Below, piece after piece: positions 34,039 through 41,879 of a stretch of DNA of 58,780 bases. The position numbers were made by a program, and so were the translations under genes. The stretch is from Bacteroidales bacterium (GTDB lineage Bacteria > Bacteroidota > Bacteroidia > Bacteroidales > UBA932), in assembly GCA_017617715.1 (NCBI GenBank), contig JAFZVQ010000014.1:1-58780 (forward strand), in the 5' to 3' direction. Each line of letters starts with the position of its first letter. Position 1 is the first letter of the stretch. The notes below the pieces were generated by a model. That model was not told where the DNA came from. It saw only the letters and a list, made by a program, of their open reading frames with translations, and ran no database searches.

Positions 34039-35811
34039 ATGAAAAGACTCCTTGCAGCCATATCGCTCTTGTTCGCCCTGCTTCCGTCGGCCCGGGCGAT
34101 TTCCCTTGCCGACGGGCGGGAATGCATTTCCCTTGCCGGGCAGTGGAACTATATAGTAGATCCCATGGATACTGGCATCTACAAATACCAGATGCAGCTC
34201 CAGAAGCCCCAGAAGCGTTATTTCGCCGACCGACACTTCTATCAGGACAAGACTAAGCTTATAGAATACGATTTCGACAAAGCTCCCACGCTCACCGTTC
34301 CGGGCGACTGGAACTCGCAATCGGAGCGACTTTACTTATATGAAGGAACCATCTGGTATAGAAGGGTTGTTGATTTCCATAAAATTCCCGGGAGGAGGTG
34401 GTTCCTTTATTTCGGCGCTGTCAACTACCAGTGCATGGTAGGACTCAACAATAATATTCTCGGTACGCATAAAGGAGGCTTCACTCCGTTTTGGTTTGAA
34501 GTGACCGATGTCCTGCAGGAGGGACCTAACAGCCTGATAGTGTGGGTCAACAACTCACGCGGGGCGTCCGAAGTGCCCACGGTCAACTTCGACTGGTGGA
34601 ACTATGGCGGCATCACCAGGGATGTCCTGTTGGTCAGCGTGCCGGAGGTCTACATACGGGAATGGCGTATGCGCTTCGACGGGGCTGAGATAGAGGTTTC
34701 CGTGAAACTGGACGGCGGCAGCGACACAGTGACGCTTGAGATTCCCGAACTCGGAATCAGGAAGAAAGCGTGCGCCTGCAAGGAAGGGACCGCATATTTC
34801 AGGATGAAGGCTTCGCCGGAGCTTTGGAGTCCGGACTCGCCTCGCCTGTATGATATTTCCATCAACTGCGGCGCTGACAAGATAAAAGATCGAGTTGGAT
34901 TCAGGACCATACGCACAGAAGGGGAGAAGATACTGTTGAACGGTAACCCGGTGTTTCTAAAGGGTGTCGCCCTGCACGATGAGACAATCGGGGTGAATCC
35001 AGGGCGCTGCAGGAGTGAGGAAGATGTCCGGGCGCTTTTGGAGGCGGCAAAAGACCTCGGGTGCAATTTCCTGCGCCTTGCGCATTATCCCCACAGCGAG
35101 CAGATGGTCCGCCTTGCCGAGGAAATGGGCTTCATGCTCTGGGAAGAAATCCCATGCTACTGGAACATCGACTGGGCCTCCGAAGATACCTACAAAAATG
35201 CTGAAAACCAGCTACTTGAGATGATAGGCCGCGACGTCAATCGCGCCGCCGTCGTGGTCTGGTCCATGGCCAATGAAACGCCCCGCACCCCGGAGAGGCT
35301 TGCTTTCCTCGGGAAGCTCATTGCCAAGACAAGGGCTGTGGATCCGACAAGGCTCGTCAGCGCGGCTATCCAGAAAGATAAACCGGATTTTTACCATCCG
35401 GTCATCGATGACGACTTGCTCGGGCTGACCGACCTGATCAGTTTCAACCAATACATCGGCTGGTACGACGGCAAACCGGCGGACTGCGACTCCGTGGTCT
35501 GGTCCATCCCGCGCGGGAAGCCCGTGGTGATCAGCGAATTCGGAGGCGGAGCCCTCTATGGCAACCACGGCAGCGACGCCGAGATGTTTACGGAAGAGTA
35601 TCTTGAGCTGCTGTACCGTAAAAACCTTTCGATGCTGTCGAAGATTCCGGGCCTCAGCGGCCTCTGCCCTTGGTGCCTTAAGGATTTCCGCTCTCCCAAG
35701 CGCCCTCTCACCGGTATCCAGGACGATTTCAACCGCAAGGGTCTCATCGACGAGCAGGGCCGCCCCAAGCAGGCCTTCTTCGTCGTCAAGGCCTTCTACG
35801 GGCAGGAATAG
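34039..35811 (+). CDS. GH2 family glycosidase (beta-glucuronidase/beta-galactosidase type)
   Basis: A 590-residue secreted enzyme (signal peptide MKRLLAAISLLFALLPSARA) that starts with the base after the preceding stop. The GH2 sugar-binding domain includes LAGQWNYIVDP and TVPGDWNSQ, then YEGTIWYRR. A short beta-sandwich and a TIM barrel with NFLRLAHYPHSEQMVRLAEEMGFMLWEEIP follow. Acid/base Glu413 is in VWSMANETPRT and nucleophile Glu500 is in VISEFGGG. The compact length and barrel motifs resemble beta-glucuronidase-like GH2 enzymes more than long beta-galactosidases, but linkage specificity is not certain. Last enzyme of the tight PUL-A run; an intergenic repeat and a new promoter follow it. 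Confidence 0.9.
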   Translation: MKRLLAAISLLFALLPSARAISLADGRECISLAGQWNYIVDPMDTGIYKYQMQLQKPQKRYFADRHFYQDKTKLIEYDFDKAPTLTVPGDWNSQSERLYLYEGTIWYRRVVDFHKIPGRRWFLYFGAVNYQCMVGLNNNILGTHKGGFTPFWFEVTDVLQEGPNSLIVWVNNSRGASEVPTVNFDWWNYGGITRDVLLVSVPEVYIREWRMRFDGAEIEVSVKLDGGSDTVTLEIPELGIRKKACACKEGTAYFRMKASPELWSPDSPRLYDISINCGADKIKDRVGFRTIRTEGEKILLNGNPVFLKGVALHDETIGVNPGRCRSEEDVRALLEAAKDLGCNFLRLAHYPHSEQMVRLAEEMGFMLWEEIPCYWNIDWASEDTYKNAENQLLEMIGRDVNRAAVVVWSMANETPRTPERLAFLGKLIAKTRAVDPTRLVSAAIQKDKPDFYHPVIDDDLLGLTDLISFNQYIGWYDGKPADCDSVVWSIPRGKPVVISEFGGGALYGNHGSDAEMFTEEYLELLYRKNLSMLSKIPGLSGLCPWCLKDFRSPKRPLTGIQDDFNRKGLIDEQGRPKQAFFVVKAFYGQE

Positions 35812-35836
35812 ATTCTTCGCTTCGCTCAGAATGACA
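35811..35836. repeat. dispersed intergenic repeat (GATTCTTCGCTTCGCTCAG type)
   Basis: GATTCTTCGCTTCGCTCAGAATGACA directly overlaps the GH2 stop codon. The same sequence is found at 37660-37685, and a partial copy at 37640-37655. Confidence 0.8.
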
Positions 35837-35865
35837 ATGAGTGGCACCGAGGGCCGTTTCGGGAA

Positions 35866-35873
35866 TAATTTTG
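35866..35873 (+). promoter_or_regulatory. -7 box (TAATTTTG) for the phosphodiesterase-LamG gene
   Basis: TAATTTTG fits TAnnTTTG; it lies 37 nt before the ATG at 35911 in the 99-nt gap after the GH2 gene. It suggests this gene can be transcribed apart from the rest of PUL-A. Confidence 0.45.
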
Positions 35874-35910
35874 CCGTTTCAGGTAATATTCGTACATTGC
35901 AAAACAGTTC

Positions 35911-37629
35911 GTGATGATGAAAAAGATATTTTCGCTGCTAATCGCCGCCCTGATGGTGCTGGCTGCATATTCATGTGAGAAAGACCCTGAGCCCGTGGAT
36001 CCTGATCCCGGGAACAAAGAGGAAGAGGTCACTCCCGTGGAAACCCCGGATACACCCATCGTGTCCAAAGGGGCCTACAAGCATGTTGTGATAGTCGGAG
36101 TCGACGGTGCAGGAGCGTTCTTCAAGGATACGCCAACGCCCCGCTGCGACGAGATTTTCGCCGGCCAGGCCACGACCTACAGGTCCAAGACATCGTTCCC
36201 TACCATCAGCGCCCAGTGCTGGACTTCCATGCTGCACGGCGTGCTTCCCGAGTTTCACGGCATCACGAACGACATTTCCGAAGACAAGAACGTCCATTAT
36301 CCGGTGAAGAGCCCTTATCCGTCCATCTTCAGGGTGGCGCGCGAGGCCCATCCGGATGCGAAACTGGCTTCCTTCGTGAGCTGGTACGCCATCAACAACG
36401 GCATTATCGAGCAGAATCTCGGGGTCGAGATGGGGGAGACGAAGGATGTCGATCCGGAAATAGCGCGCATGACTGTCAGTTATCTTGCCGACAACGCGCC
36501 GATGCTGCTGTTCGTTCATTTCGGCTCCCCGGATGTCGTGGGAGAGAAGCTTGGCTTCGGGACGGACGCCCAGCTTAAGGCCATCAGCGACCTGGATACC
36601 TATATCGGATGGATTTACGACCAACTTAAGCTGAAGGGGCTCCTTGACGATACCCTCTTTATCGTCACCGCCGACCATGGCGGCATCGGAAAGAGCCATG
36701 GCGGCGACACGGAGCAGGAAAGATATGTGTTCCTGGGAATCGCGGGCAAGACTGTCGCGGACGGTACCATCGTCGACGCTGAAGCTCGCGACGTCGCTGC
36801 AATTTCCGCCTATGCGCTTGGGCTTGAAGCTCCGGAGACATGGACAGGGCACGTCCCGGCCGGCGTGTTCAAGGATGTCACCGAGGTGGGTGAACGCAAG
36901 GCCGGGGAGCTGCCGGGCGCAAAGTACCGCAGCCACCAGACAGCGCCTACCCCTTCCCTGAGCGACGTGCAGGCCCTTCTCTCCAAACATAATGTGACGG
37001 CGTACTTCCCGTTCGACGAAAGCATCAGCGACGCTTTCGGCAAGGTGCAGACAAGCTCCTCCGGCACGCTGAAGTATGAAGACGCCTACTTCGGGAAAGG
37101 TGTTGCCCTGAACAACGGATACGTGACTTTGAAGGATGTATCCGTGGGCACTGGATCCTTCTCGGCGGCGTTCTGGCTGAAAGCCACGCTGCCATCGCCC
37201 AAGGGCGCCGACCCGGGACTGATTTCCAACAAAGACTGGAACGAGGGCGTGTATAAAGGATTCATCCTGTCCCTCAGGGGCACCCGGGATATCAAGTTCA
37301 ATGTCGGAGACGGCGGCAAGAACAGGATGGATTTCACGCGGGTACTTCCGTCCGACTATGACCAAGGCTGGATGCACGTCATCCTGACCGTCGACCGCGA
37401 GAACAGAAAGGTCCGACTTTACTACGACTTTATCGACGGGGACGAGGCGGACATTCCGGATGCGCTTGCCACCATATCCTTCGACTCGCTGTCTTTCAAC
37501 ATCGGCCAGGACGGCACCGGCAACCTCTCCTACAAGCTCCCCGCCAGCATAGACGAACTCATCATCACGTCCGACGTGCTGGACGATGATGCCATCGCCG
37601 CCCTGAAGGCCCACTATTCAGCGAAGTAG
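35911..37629 (+). CDS. type I phosphodiesterase/alkaline-phosphatase-superfamily lipoprotein with LamG domain
   Basis: A 572-residue lipoprotein (AAYSC, Cys21, followed by EKDPEP, a surface-export-like acidic context). Residues about 50-335 form the phosphodiesterase/nucleotide-pyrophosphatase fold: metal-binding VIVGVDGAGA, probable nucleophile Thr98 in TSFPTISAQCWTSMLHG, then DLDTYIGWIYDQLK and metal-binding IVTADHGGIGKSHGG. The C-terminal 365-572 is a LamG/concanavalin-like sandwich (VTAYFPFDESISDAFG, SFSAAFWLKA, MHVILTVDRENRKVRLYYD), a likely glycan-binding module. It cleaves phosphoesters or phosphodiesters outside the cell. It closes PUL-A and converges on PUL-B, and adds a second phosphodiesterase fold to the EEP set. 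Confidence 0.9.
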   Translation: MMMKKIFSLLIAALMVLAAYSCEKDPEPVDPDPGNKEEEVTPVETPDTPIVSKGAYKHVVIVGVDGAGAFFKDTPTPRCDEIFAGQATTYRSKTSFPTISAQCWTSMLHGVLPEFHGITNDISEDKNVHYPVKSPYPSIFRVAREAHPDAKLASFVSWYAINNGIIEQNLGVEMGETKDVDPEIARMTVSYLADNAPMLLFVHFGSPDVVGEKLGFGTDAQLKAISDLDTYIGWIYDQLKLKGLLDDTLFIVTADHGGIGKSHGGDTEQERYVFLGIAGKTVADGTIVDAEARDVAAISAYALGLEAPETWTGHVPAGVFKDVTEVGERKAGELPGAKYRSHQTAPTPSLSDVQALLSKHNVTAYFPFDESISDAFGKVQTSSSGTLKYEDAYFGKGVALNNGYVTLKDVSVGTGSFSAAFWLKATLPSPKGADPGLISNKDWNEGVYKGFILSLRGTRDIKFNVGDGGKNRMDFTRVLPSDYDQGWMHVILTVDRENRKVRLYYDFIDGDEADIPDALATISFDSLSFNIGQDGTGNLSYKLPASIDELIITSDVLDDDAIAALKAHYSAK

Positions 37630-37639
37630 CAGAAGGACA

Positions 37640-37723
37640 GATTCTTCGCTTCGGCATTAGATTCTTCGCTTCGCTCAGAATGACAGATGTCATCATGAGG
37701 CGTGCGAAGCACGACGAAGGATC
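37640..37723. repeat. cluster of dispersed intergenic repeats between the convergent PULs
   Basis: Contains a partial copy (37640-37655) and a full copy (37660-37685) of the element seen at 35811, followed by a copy (37689-37723) of the element at 5664 with its GTGC-GAA-GCAC hairpin. The block fills the gap between the PUL-A and PUL-B ends and may aid transcription termination. Confidence 0.8.
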
Positions 37724-37735
37724 TCTCGGCGACCG

Positions 37736-40696
37736 TCAGAGGGCGAAGTCGACGTAGACGGGGAAGTGGTCGGAGGCGTAGAGGCCGTCGTAGAGGCGGT
37801 TGTTGCAGACGTAGCGGAGCGGAGTGACGCCCTTGCCGCGGAAGTAGATGAAATCGATCCGGCGTGCCATGGGCGGCGCGGGCATGCGCCAGGCGTTGAA
37901 AGTGCCGTCCGGGCCCTTCCTCGCGGCCGGATTGGAGTCGAACGCATGGTAGGAATCGGTCCACCAGGTCCTGTACACCTTTGAACACTCTTCCTTCTCG
38001 CCGGCGTTGAAGTCGCCCAGGAAGAAGGACGGGTTGCCCTCCGCGTTGTACTTCCGTTCCATCCTCTCGAAGATGCCGGCGTTCTGCGCGTGCAGCTCCT
38101 TGTTGAGCGGCGCGTGCGTGACCATCACGAACAGCTTGCGGCCGTCGCGCTCCTTGAGCGTGACGCAGAAACCGCCCCGGATGAACTTGTGGCCGGGGAT
38201 GGAGTCGTTGTACTGCTTCTGCTCCGGCGGGTCGGAAATCCAGAAGTAGTGCGGCGCACCTTCCAGAGTGAAGCGGTCCCGCTTCCACAGCAGGCCGTGG
38301 GCCTTCGTGCCCACGCCGTCGTCGGCATAGGGACCGAAGAACCAGCAGTCGTAGCCTGCGCCGCGCTCCTCAAGCATGCGGGGCAGGCTCTTCTGCTCGG
38401 CCGAATCCACCTCCTGCACGCCGCAGATGTCGAAACCGTTGTCGATGAACGACTGCACCAGGCGCGGCGCGCGTGCCTCCCAGTTATTCACGGGGCTGGC
38501 CGCGTCCAGCTTCGCGCGGCGCAGGTTGTAGGTGCCTATGCGCACCGGGCTGTTGTCCAGCTCAAACAGCAGTACTGCCATATCGAATTGACCGAGTTTA
38601 ACCTTGTTGCCCGACACCTTGCCGCCGCCGGTCGCATCGCCGTCCACGACATGCCAGCCGGGTGCGTCAATGCTTGCCGACACCACGTGTGCTGCCCCGG
38701 TGTCCTGGTTGGCCACCACCACCGCCATACGGGTGCCGTCCTCGCTGAGGAACGAACGGGCGTCGAGCCCCGGGGCGCTGCAGGTGAAACCGAAACAGTC
38801 GTTGTAGCGGCCCAGGAGCAGGCATTCCTTATATTTCTCCTTCAGGGCGTTGGCCTGCTTCAGGTAGGCCTGGTAGACCGGCGCGTCGGAGATGATGCCC
38901 CTGCAGCGGTAGATTTCTATGTCGTTGCGCTGGCCGTCGAGCACGGTGTTGTTGACGTGCCGGGCTGCGTCCACGTCGTCGCGCTGGCCGCGGTCCGTGA
39001 ACACGAACTCAGGGAAGGTGTAGCGGAAGAAGTTGATCCAGCGCTCCGGGCCGTCGTTGGCCGGGTAGCCGTGGGTGTAGTCGCAGTACTGGGCGAGTGC
39101 GTCCACGGTGGCCTCGGCGCCAAGCGCGAAGTCCGGGGCCTTTTCGGCATAACGGTCACGCAGCAGCTTCAGGCACTCCGCCCGCTTCCTGATGCCGAAC
39201 ACGTCGGGCACCGGATACTCACGGGAAGTGTCCCAGTTGGCGCTCTCCCACTCGATGTAGCCCAGCTGGTCGTAGAAAACGCTGTGGGCGCCGAGCTCGT
39301 ACGCACGGTCCTGAAGGTCGAAGAGGACCTTGTTCCACGCCGGGTCCATCATAGTGGCCACGGCGAAGGTGCGCTGGTCATACTCGCCCAGCCAGGTGCC
39401 CTGGCCGGTGAACTTGTAGCGCTCCAGGATCTCGGAGCCGGTGTTGTCGTGGCGGCAGACCTTCGGGCCGGCGCCGCTCTTGTAGAAACGGCTCTCGCGG
39501 TCGATGAGCTTGCCGTTGTAGTAGAGCAGCAGGTGGTTACCGGCGGCCTGGTACCGAGCGATTTCGGCCTTCAGTGCCTGGTCGCCGCCCTGGCTCAGGT
39601 CGGGGGAGTAGTCCGGATTTCCGTGGTCCATGCCTTCGTCCCACCATCCGAAAAGGAACAGGGCGTTGCAGCCCACGCTCTGCCCGGCCTCGTCCACGAC
39701 ACCGTTCATGTCGGGATACTTGAACAGGTATTCGCCGTACTGGTGCTTGAAAATCACGCGCTGCCAGCTCTTCATCTCCCGCACCCACTGCGGCGCGCCC
39801 CTGTAGTCCCACCAGGTGTCCGCCCATTTACGGTAGATACCCGAAGCCACGTGCCAGCTGCCGGAATAGGGGGCCACCACGTTGGCGTTGCAGCTCCAGC
39901 TTTCGCCGCAGAAGCAGTGCGGGTACTTGAAGAAACCGAACTCCAGAACGTCGTGCCTCCCGGTTTCGGGGTTACGGTAGGCGCGCAGGCCGTGCCAGGT
40001 GTCCTGGAAGGTGGCGTCGTGGGAGCCGAAATACAGGCCCTGGTCCTCCCCGAAGAGTCCGAAGCAGTTCATGAAGCACTTTGCGCCGTACTTGACGTCC
40101 CTCTGGCGAAAGATCTGCTCGGGGCGCTTGTAGGGCGATTCCGTGAGCTTGCCAATGGTCTTCTGCGGATTGTCGAAGAGCTTGCCGCCTGCCTCCGCCG
40201 TGAAGAGTTTATGGTCTGCGGGCAGCTGGGCGCCGTGCACCAGCGGGTAGTGGAACTCGCGCAGCACGGTGTGCGGCTCGTTATTCTGCAGCGTGGAGCC
40301 GAAGCGCACCTTGTCTTCTTCCAGGGTGAGCGTGAGGGTGACCTGCATGTCGAGCTCCTGCCCGCCGGCTTTTAGGGAAGGGTAGCTGAGGGTGATCACG
40401 TTGCCTTCCTGCCTGATTTCGGGCTGCTGCTCCGAGCCGAGAATCTGGATTTCCTTCTGGCGGGGGGAGTCGTAATAGAGCCGCCAGAGCAGCGCGCCGC
40501 CGGCATAGTCGTGTCCGGTCTGCACGTTGCGCAGGCTCAGCAGGGAGCCGTCGGCACCTATAGCCACCGCCACTTTATCGTTTTCCATGGACACTGCGCC
40601 CTCGGGGAGCCCGGGAGCCTCTTCTTTCGTGCCGGCGGCGGTGCATGCTGTCAGCACGGCCAGTACGTGTATGATTAAAAGCTTAATATTCATCAT
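37736..40696 (-). CDS. GH-like barrel (DUF6259-type) fused to EEP phosphodiesterase
   Basis: A 986-residue lipoprotein (LTAC, Cys18). Residues about 30-280 form a mutarotase-like beta-sandwich. About 300-620 is a TIM-barrel region with LFLFGWWDEGMDHG, HLLLYYNGKLIDRES and SVFYDQLGYIEW, where Asp is a possible nucleophile; this arrangement resembles the uncharacterised DUF6259 family related to alpha-glycosidase barrels. A small beta domain follows. The C-terminal 718-986 is an EEP domain with GTYNLRR, CGVQEVD, VTHAPLN, LGDFNAG, RRIDFIYFRG and ASDHFPVY, catalytically intact. This is the second GH-EEP fusion in the window, in the opposite domain order to the one at 12577. The start overlaps the upstream stop (ATGA), so it is the last gene of the PUL-B operon. 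Confidence 0.86.
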   Translation of the reverse strand: MMNIKLLIIHVLAVLTACTAAGTKEEAPGLPEGAVSMENDKVAVAIGADGSLLSLRNVQTGHDYAGGALLWRLYYDSPRQKEIQILGSEQQPEIRQEGNVITLSYPSLKAGGQELDMQVTLTLTLEEDKVRFGSTLQNNEPHTVLREFHYPLVHGAQLPADHKLFTAEAGGKLFDNPQKTIGKLTESPYKRPEQIFRQRDVKYGAKCFMNCFGLFGEDQGLYFGSHDATFQDTWHGLRAYRNPETGRHDVLEFGFFKYPHCFCGESWSCNANVVAPYSGSWHVASGIYRKWADTWWDYRGAPQWVREMKSWQRVIFKHQYGEYLFKYPDMNGVVDEAGQSVGCNALFLFGWWDEGMDHGNPDYSPDLSQGGDQALKAEIARYQAAGNHLLLYYNGKLIDRESRFYKSGAGPKVCRHDNTGSEILERYKFTGQGTWLGEYDQRTFAVATMMDPAWNKVLFDLQDRAYELGAHSVFYDQLGYIEWESANWDTSREYPVPDVFGIRKRAECLKLLRDRYAEKAPDFALGAEATVDALAQYCDYTHGYPANDGPERWINFFRYTFPEFVFTDRGQRDDVDAARHVNNTVLDGQRNDIEIYRCRGIISDAPVYQAYLKQANALKEKYKECLLLGRYNDCFGFTCSAPGLDARSFLSEDGTRMAVVVANQDTGAAHVVSASIDAPGWHVVDGDATGGGKVSGNKVKLGQFDMAVLLFELDNSPVRIGTYNLRRAKLDAASPVNNWEARAPRLVQSFIDNGFDICGVQEVDSAEQKSLPRMLEERGAGYDCWFFGPYADDGVGTKAHGLLWKRDRFTLEGAPHYFWISDPPEQKQYNDSIPGHKFIRGGFCVTLKERDGRKLFVMVTHAPLNKELHAQNAGIFERMERKYNAEGNPSFFLGDFNAGEKEECSKVYRTWWTDSYHAFDSNPAARKGPDGTFNAWRMPAPPMARRIDFIYFRGKGVTPLRYVCNNRLYDGLYASDHFPVYVDFAL

Positions 40697-41877
40697 TTAA
40701 GGAATTTCATCTCCACAAAAATAGGGAAATGGTCGGATGCATACAAGCCGTTGTAGAGCTTGTTGCTGCATGTGTAAAGCTGGGGCTCCAGCTTGTCGCC
40801 CCGGTAGAACACGAAGTCGATCCGGGATTTTCCGGTGGGGTTGGCGTAGCCGTTGTAGGTGCCGGCGCATCCCATGCGTTTAGTGGCGTCAAGCACGACG
40901 TAGGCGTCTTTCCAATAGGAGGTATAGGTCATATAGACCGAGCCGGCGTCGGATGAAGTGCCGGCATTCATGTCGCCCACGAAGAAAGAAGGAAGCTTGT
41001 CGGGGTTGTAGAGCTTTTCCATCTTTTCATAGTGGGGCGCGCTCTTCTTGTTGCTTTCGCCGTCGAGGCAGCCGTGGTTGTTCATGAGGAAGAACTTACG
41101 GCCGGAGGCTTTGTGGGTGAGGATGCAGCAGCATCCGCCCCTCTTGAAGGAGCCTGACGAGCCCACGTCGTTGACGCTCATTATCTGGGGCGTGTCGGTG
41201 GCCCAGAAGAAATGCCAGTCGGACAGCGTGAAGGCGTCTTTCCTGAAGCCTATGCCCTGCGCGCGGTCGCCTGTGCCGCTTTGGTTGTAGGGGCTGAAGT
41301 ACTTGAATGTATAGTAGTTGGAGAGCTCGCTGTTCAGCCACGCCTGCGCGTCGGAACTGACTTCCTGGATGCCGAAAGCGTCGAATTTGCAGTCGATAAG
41401 CGACTGCTTCAGCCGCTCCTTGCGTATGCTCCAGGTGTAGTCGCCGCTCGTGTCGAGGTTGCTCATCCGGAGGTTGTAGGAGCCTATTTTCAGCACCGGC
41501 TCATCAGGCGTGTCGCCGCCCTGGGCGTTCCCCTCCTGCCTGATTTCCACGGCTGCGGTCTTGCCGGCCGCGGTGGTGAAGCTTATGATCACGGAGCGGG
41601 GGTCTTTCCAGGGGTTTTCCAGCACGCGCACCGTCACGGAGGCGTCGTCGTGGCCGGACAGCCGGTCCGGCTCGGCCCAGCCGGCCTCGCTGCTAAGGCT
41701 CACGGTCCATTTGGCGTTGGAGCGCACTTCAATATGGTAGCTGGCTATTTCCGCTTTGGCCTCGATGACTCCGGGGCTTGCTGAAATCTCCTCCTCCGGC
41801 TCCTCCTTCTCCTGGCAGGAGCCTGTGAGGACTCCGGCCAGGAGCGTGAGGGCCAGTATGATAACGCGTCGGCGCAT
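40693..41877 (-). CDS. BACON - EEP phosphodiesterase lipoprotein
   Basis: A 394-residue lipoprotein (LTGSC, Cys21, then QEKEEPEEE, a strongly acidic surface-export-like signal). The open frame extends to 42012 but overlaps the upstream gene; the ATG at 41877 lies two bases after that gene's stop and gives the signal peptide. A BACON domain (about 30-112: ISASPGVIEAKAE, SNAKWTVSLSSEAGWAEP, SVIISFTTAAGK) precedes an EEP domain (about 122-394) with GSYNLRMSNLD, GIQEVSS, NNHGCLDG, VGDMNAGT, SRIDFVFYRG and ASDHFPIFV. Its EEP is most like that of the neighbouring GH-EEP fusion (shared NLR, QEV, DFxxFRG and SDHFP patterns), a tandem duplication within PUL-B. Confidence 0.9.
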   Translation of the reverse strand: MRRRVIILALTLLAGVLTGSCQEKEEPEEEISASPGVIEAKAEIASYHIEVRSNAKWTVSLSSEAGWAEPDRLSGHDDASVTVRVLENPWKDPRSVIISFTTAAGKTAAVEIRQEGNAQGGDTPDEPVLKIGSYNLRMSNLDTSGDYTWSIRKERLKQSLIDCKFDAFGIQEVSSDAQAWLNSELSNYYTFKYFSPYNQSGTGDRAQGIGFRKDAFTLSDWHFFWATDTPQIMSVNDVGSSGSFKRGGCCCILTHKASGRKFFLMNNHGCLDGESNKKSAPHYEKMEKLYNPDKLPSFFVGDMNAGTSSDAGSVYMTYTSYWKDAYVVLDATKRMGCAGTYNGYANPTGKSRIDFVFYRGDKLEPQLYTCSNKLYNGLYASDHFPIFVEMKFLK

Positions 41878-41879
41878 CG

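Noticed and set aside
12540-37629. CRISPR arrays, transposases or phage structural genes in the PUL region
   Set aside because: I saw no regular direct-repeat array and no transposase or integrase motif; the only repeats are the short dispersed intergenic ones.
37614-38288. 224-codon minus-strand frame over the end of PUL-B
   Set aside because: It is in another frame of the GH-EEP gene and runs through intergenic repeats.
38090-40375. Open reading frame of 761 codons on the + strand opposite the GH-EEP fusion
   Set aside because: It mirrors the high-GC codon bias of the minus-strand gene, has no start signal or recognisable motif and overlaps a gene with clear catalytic motifs.
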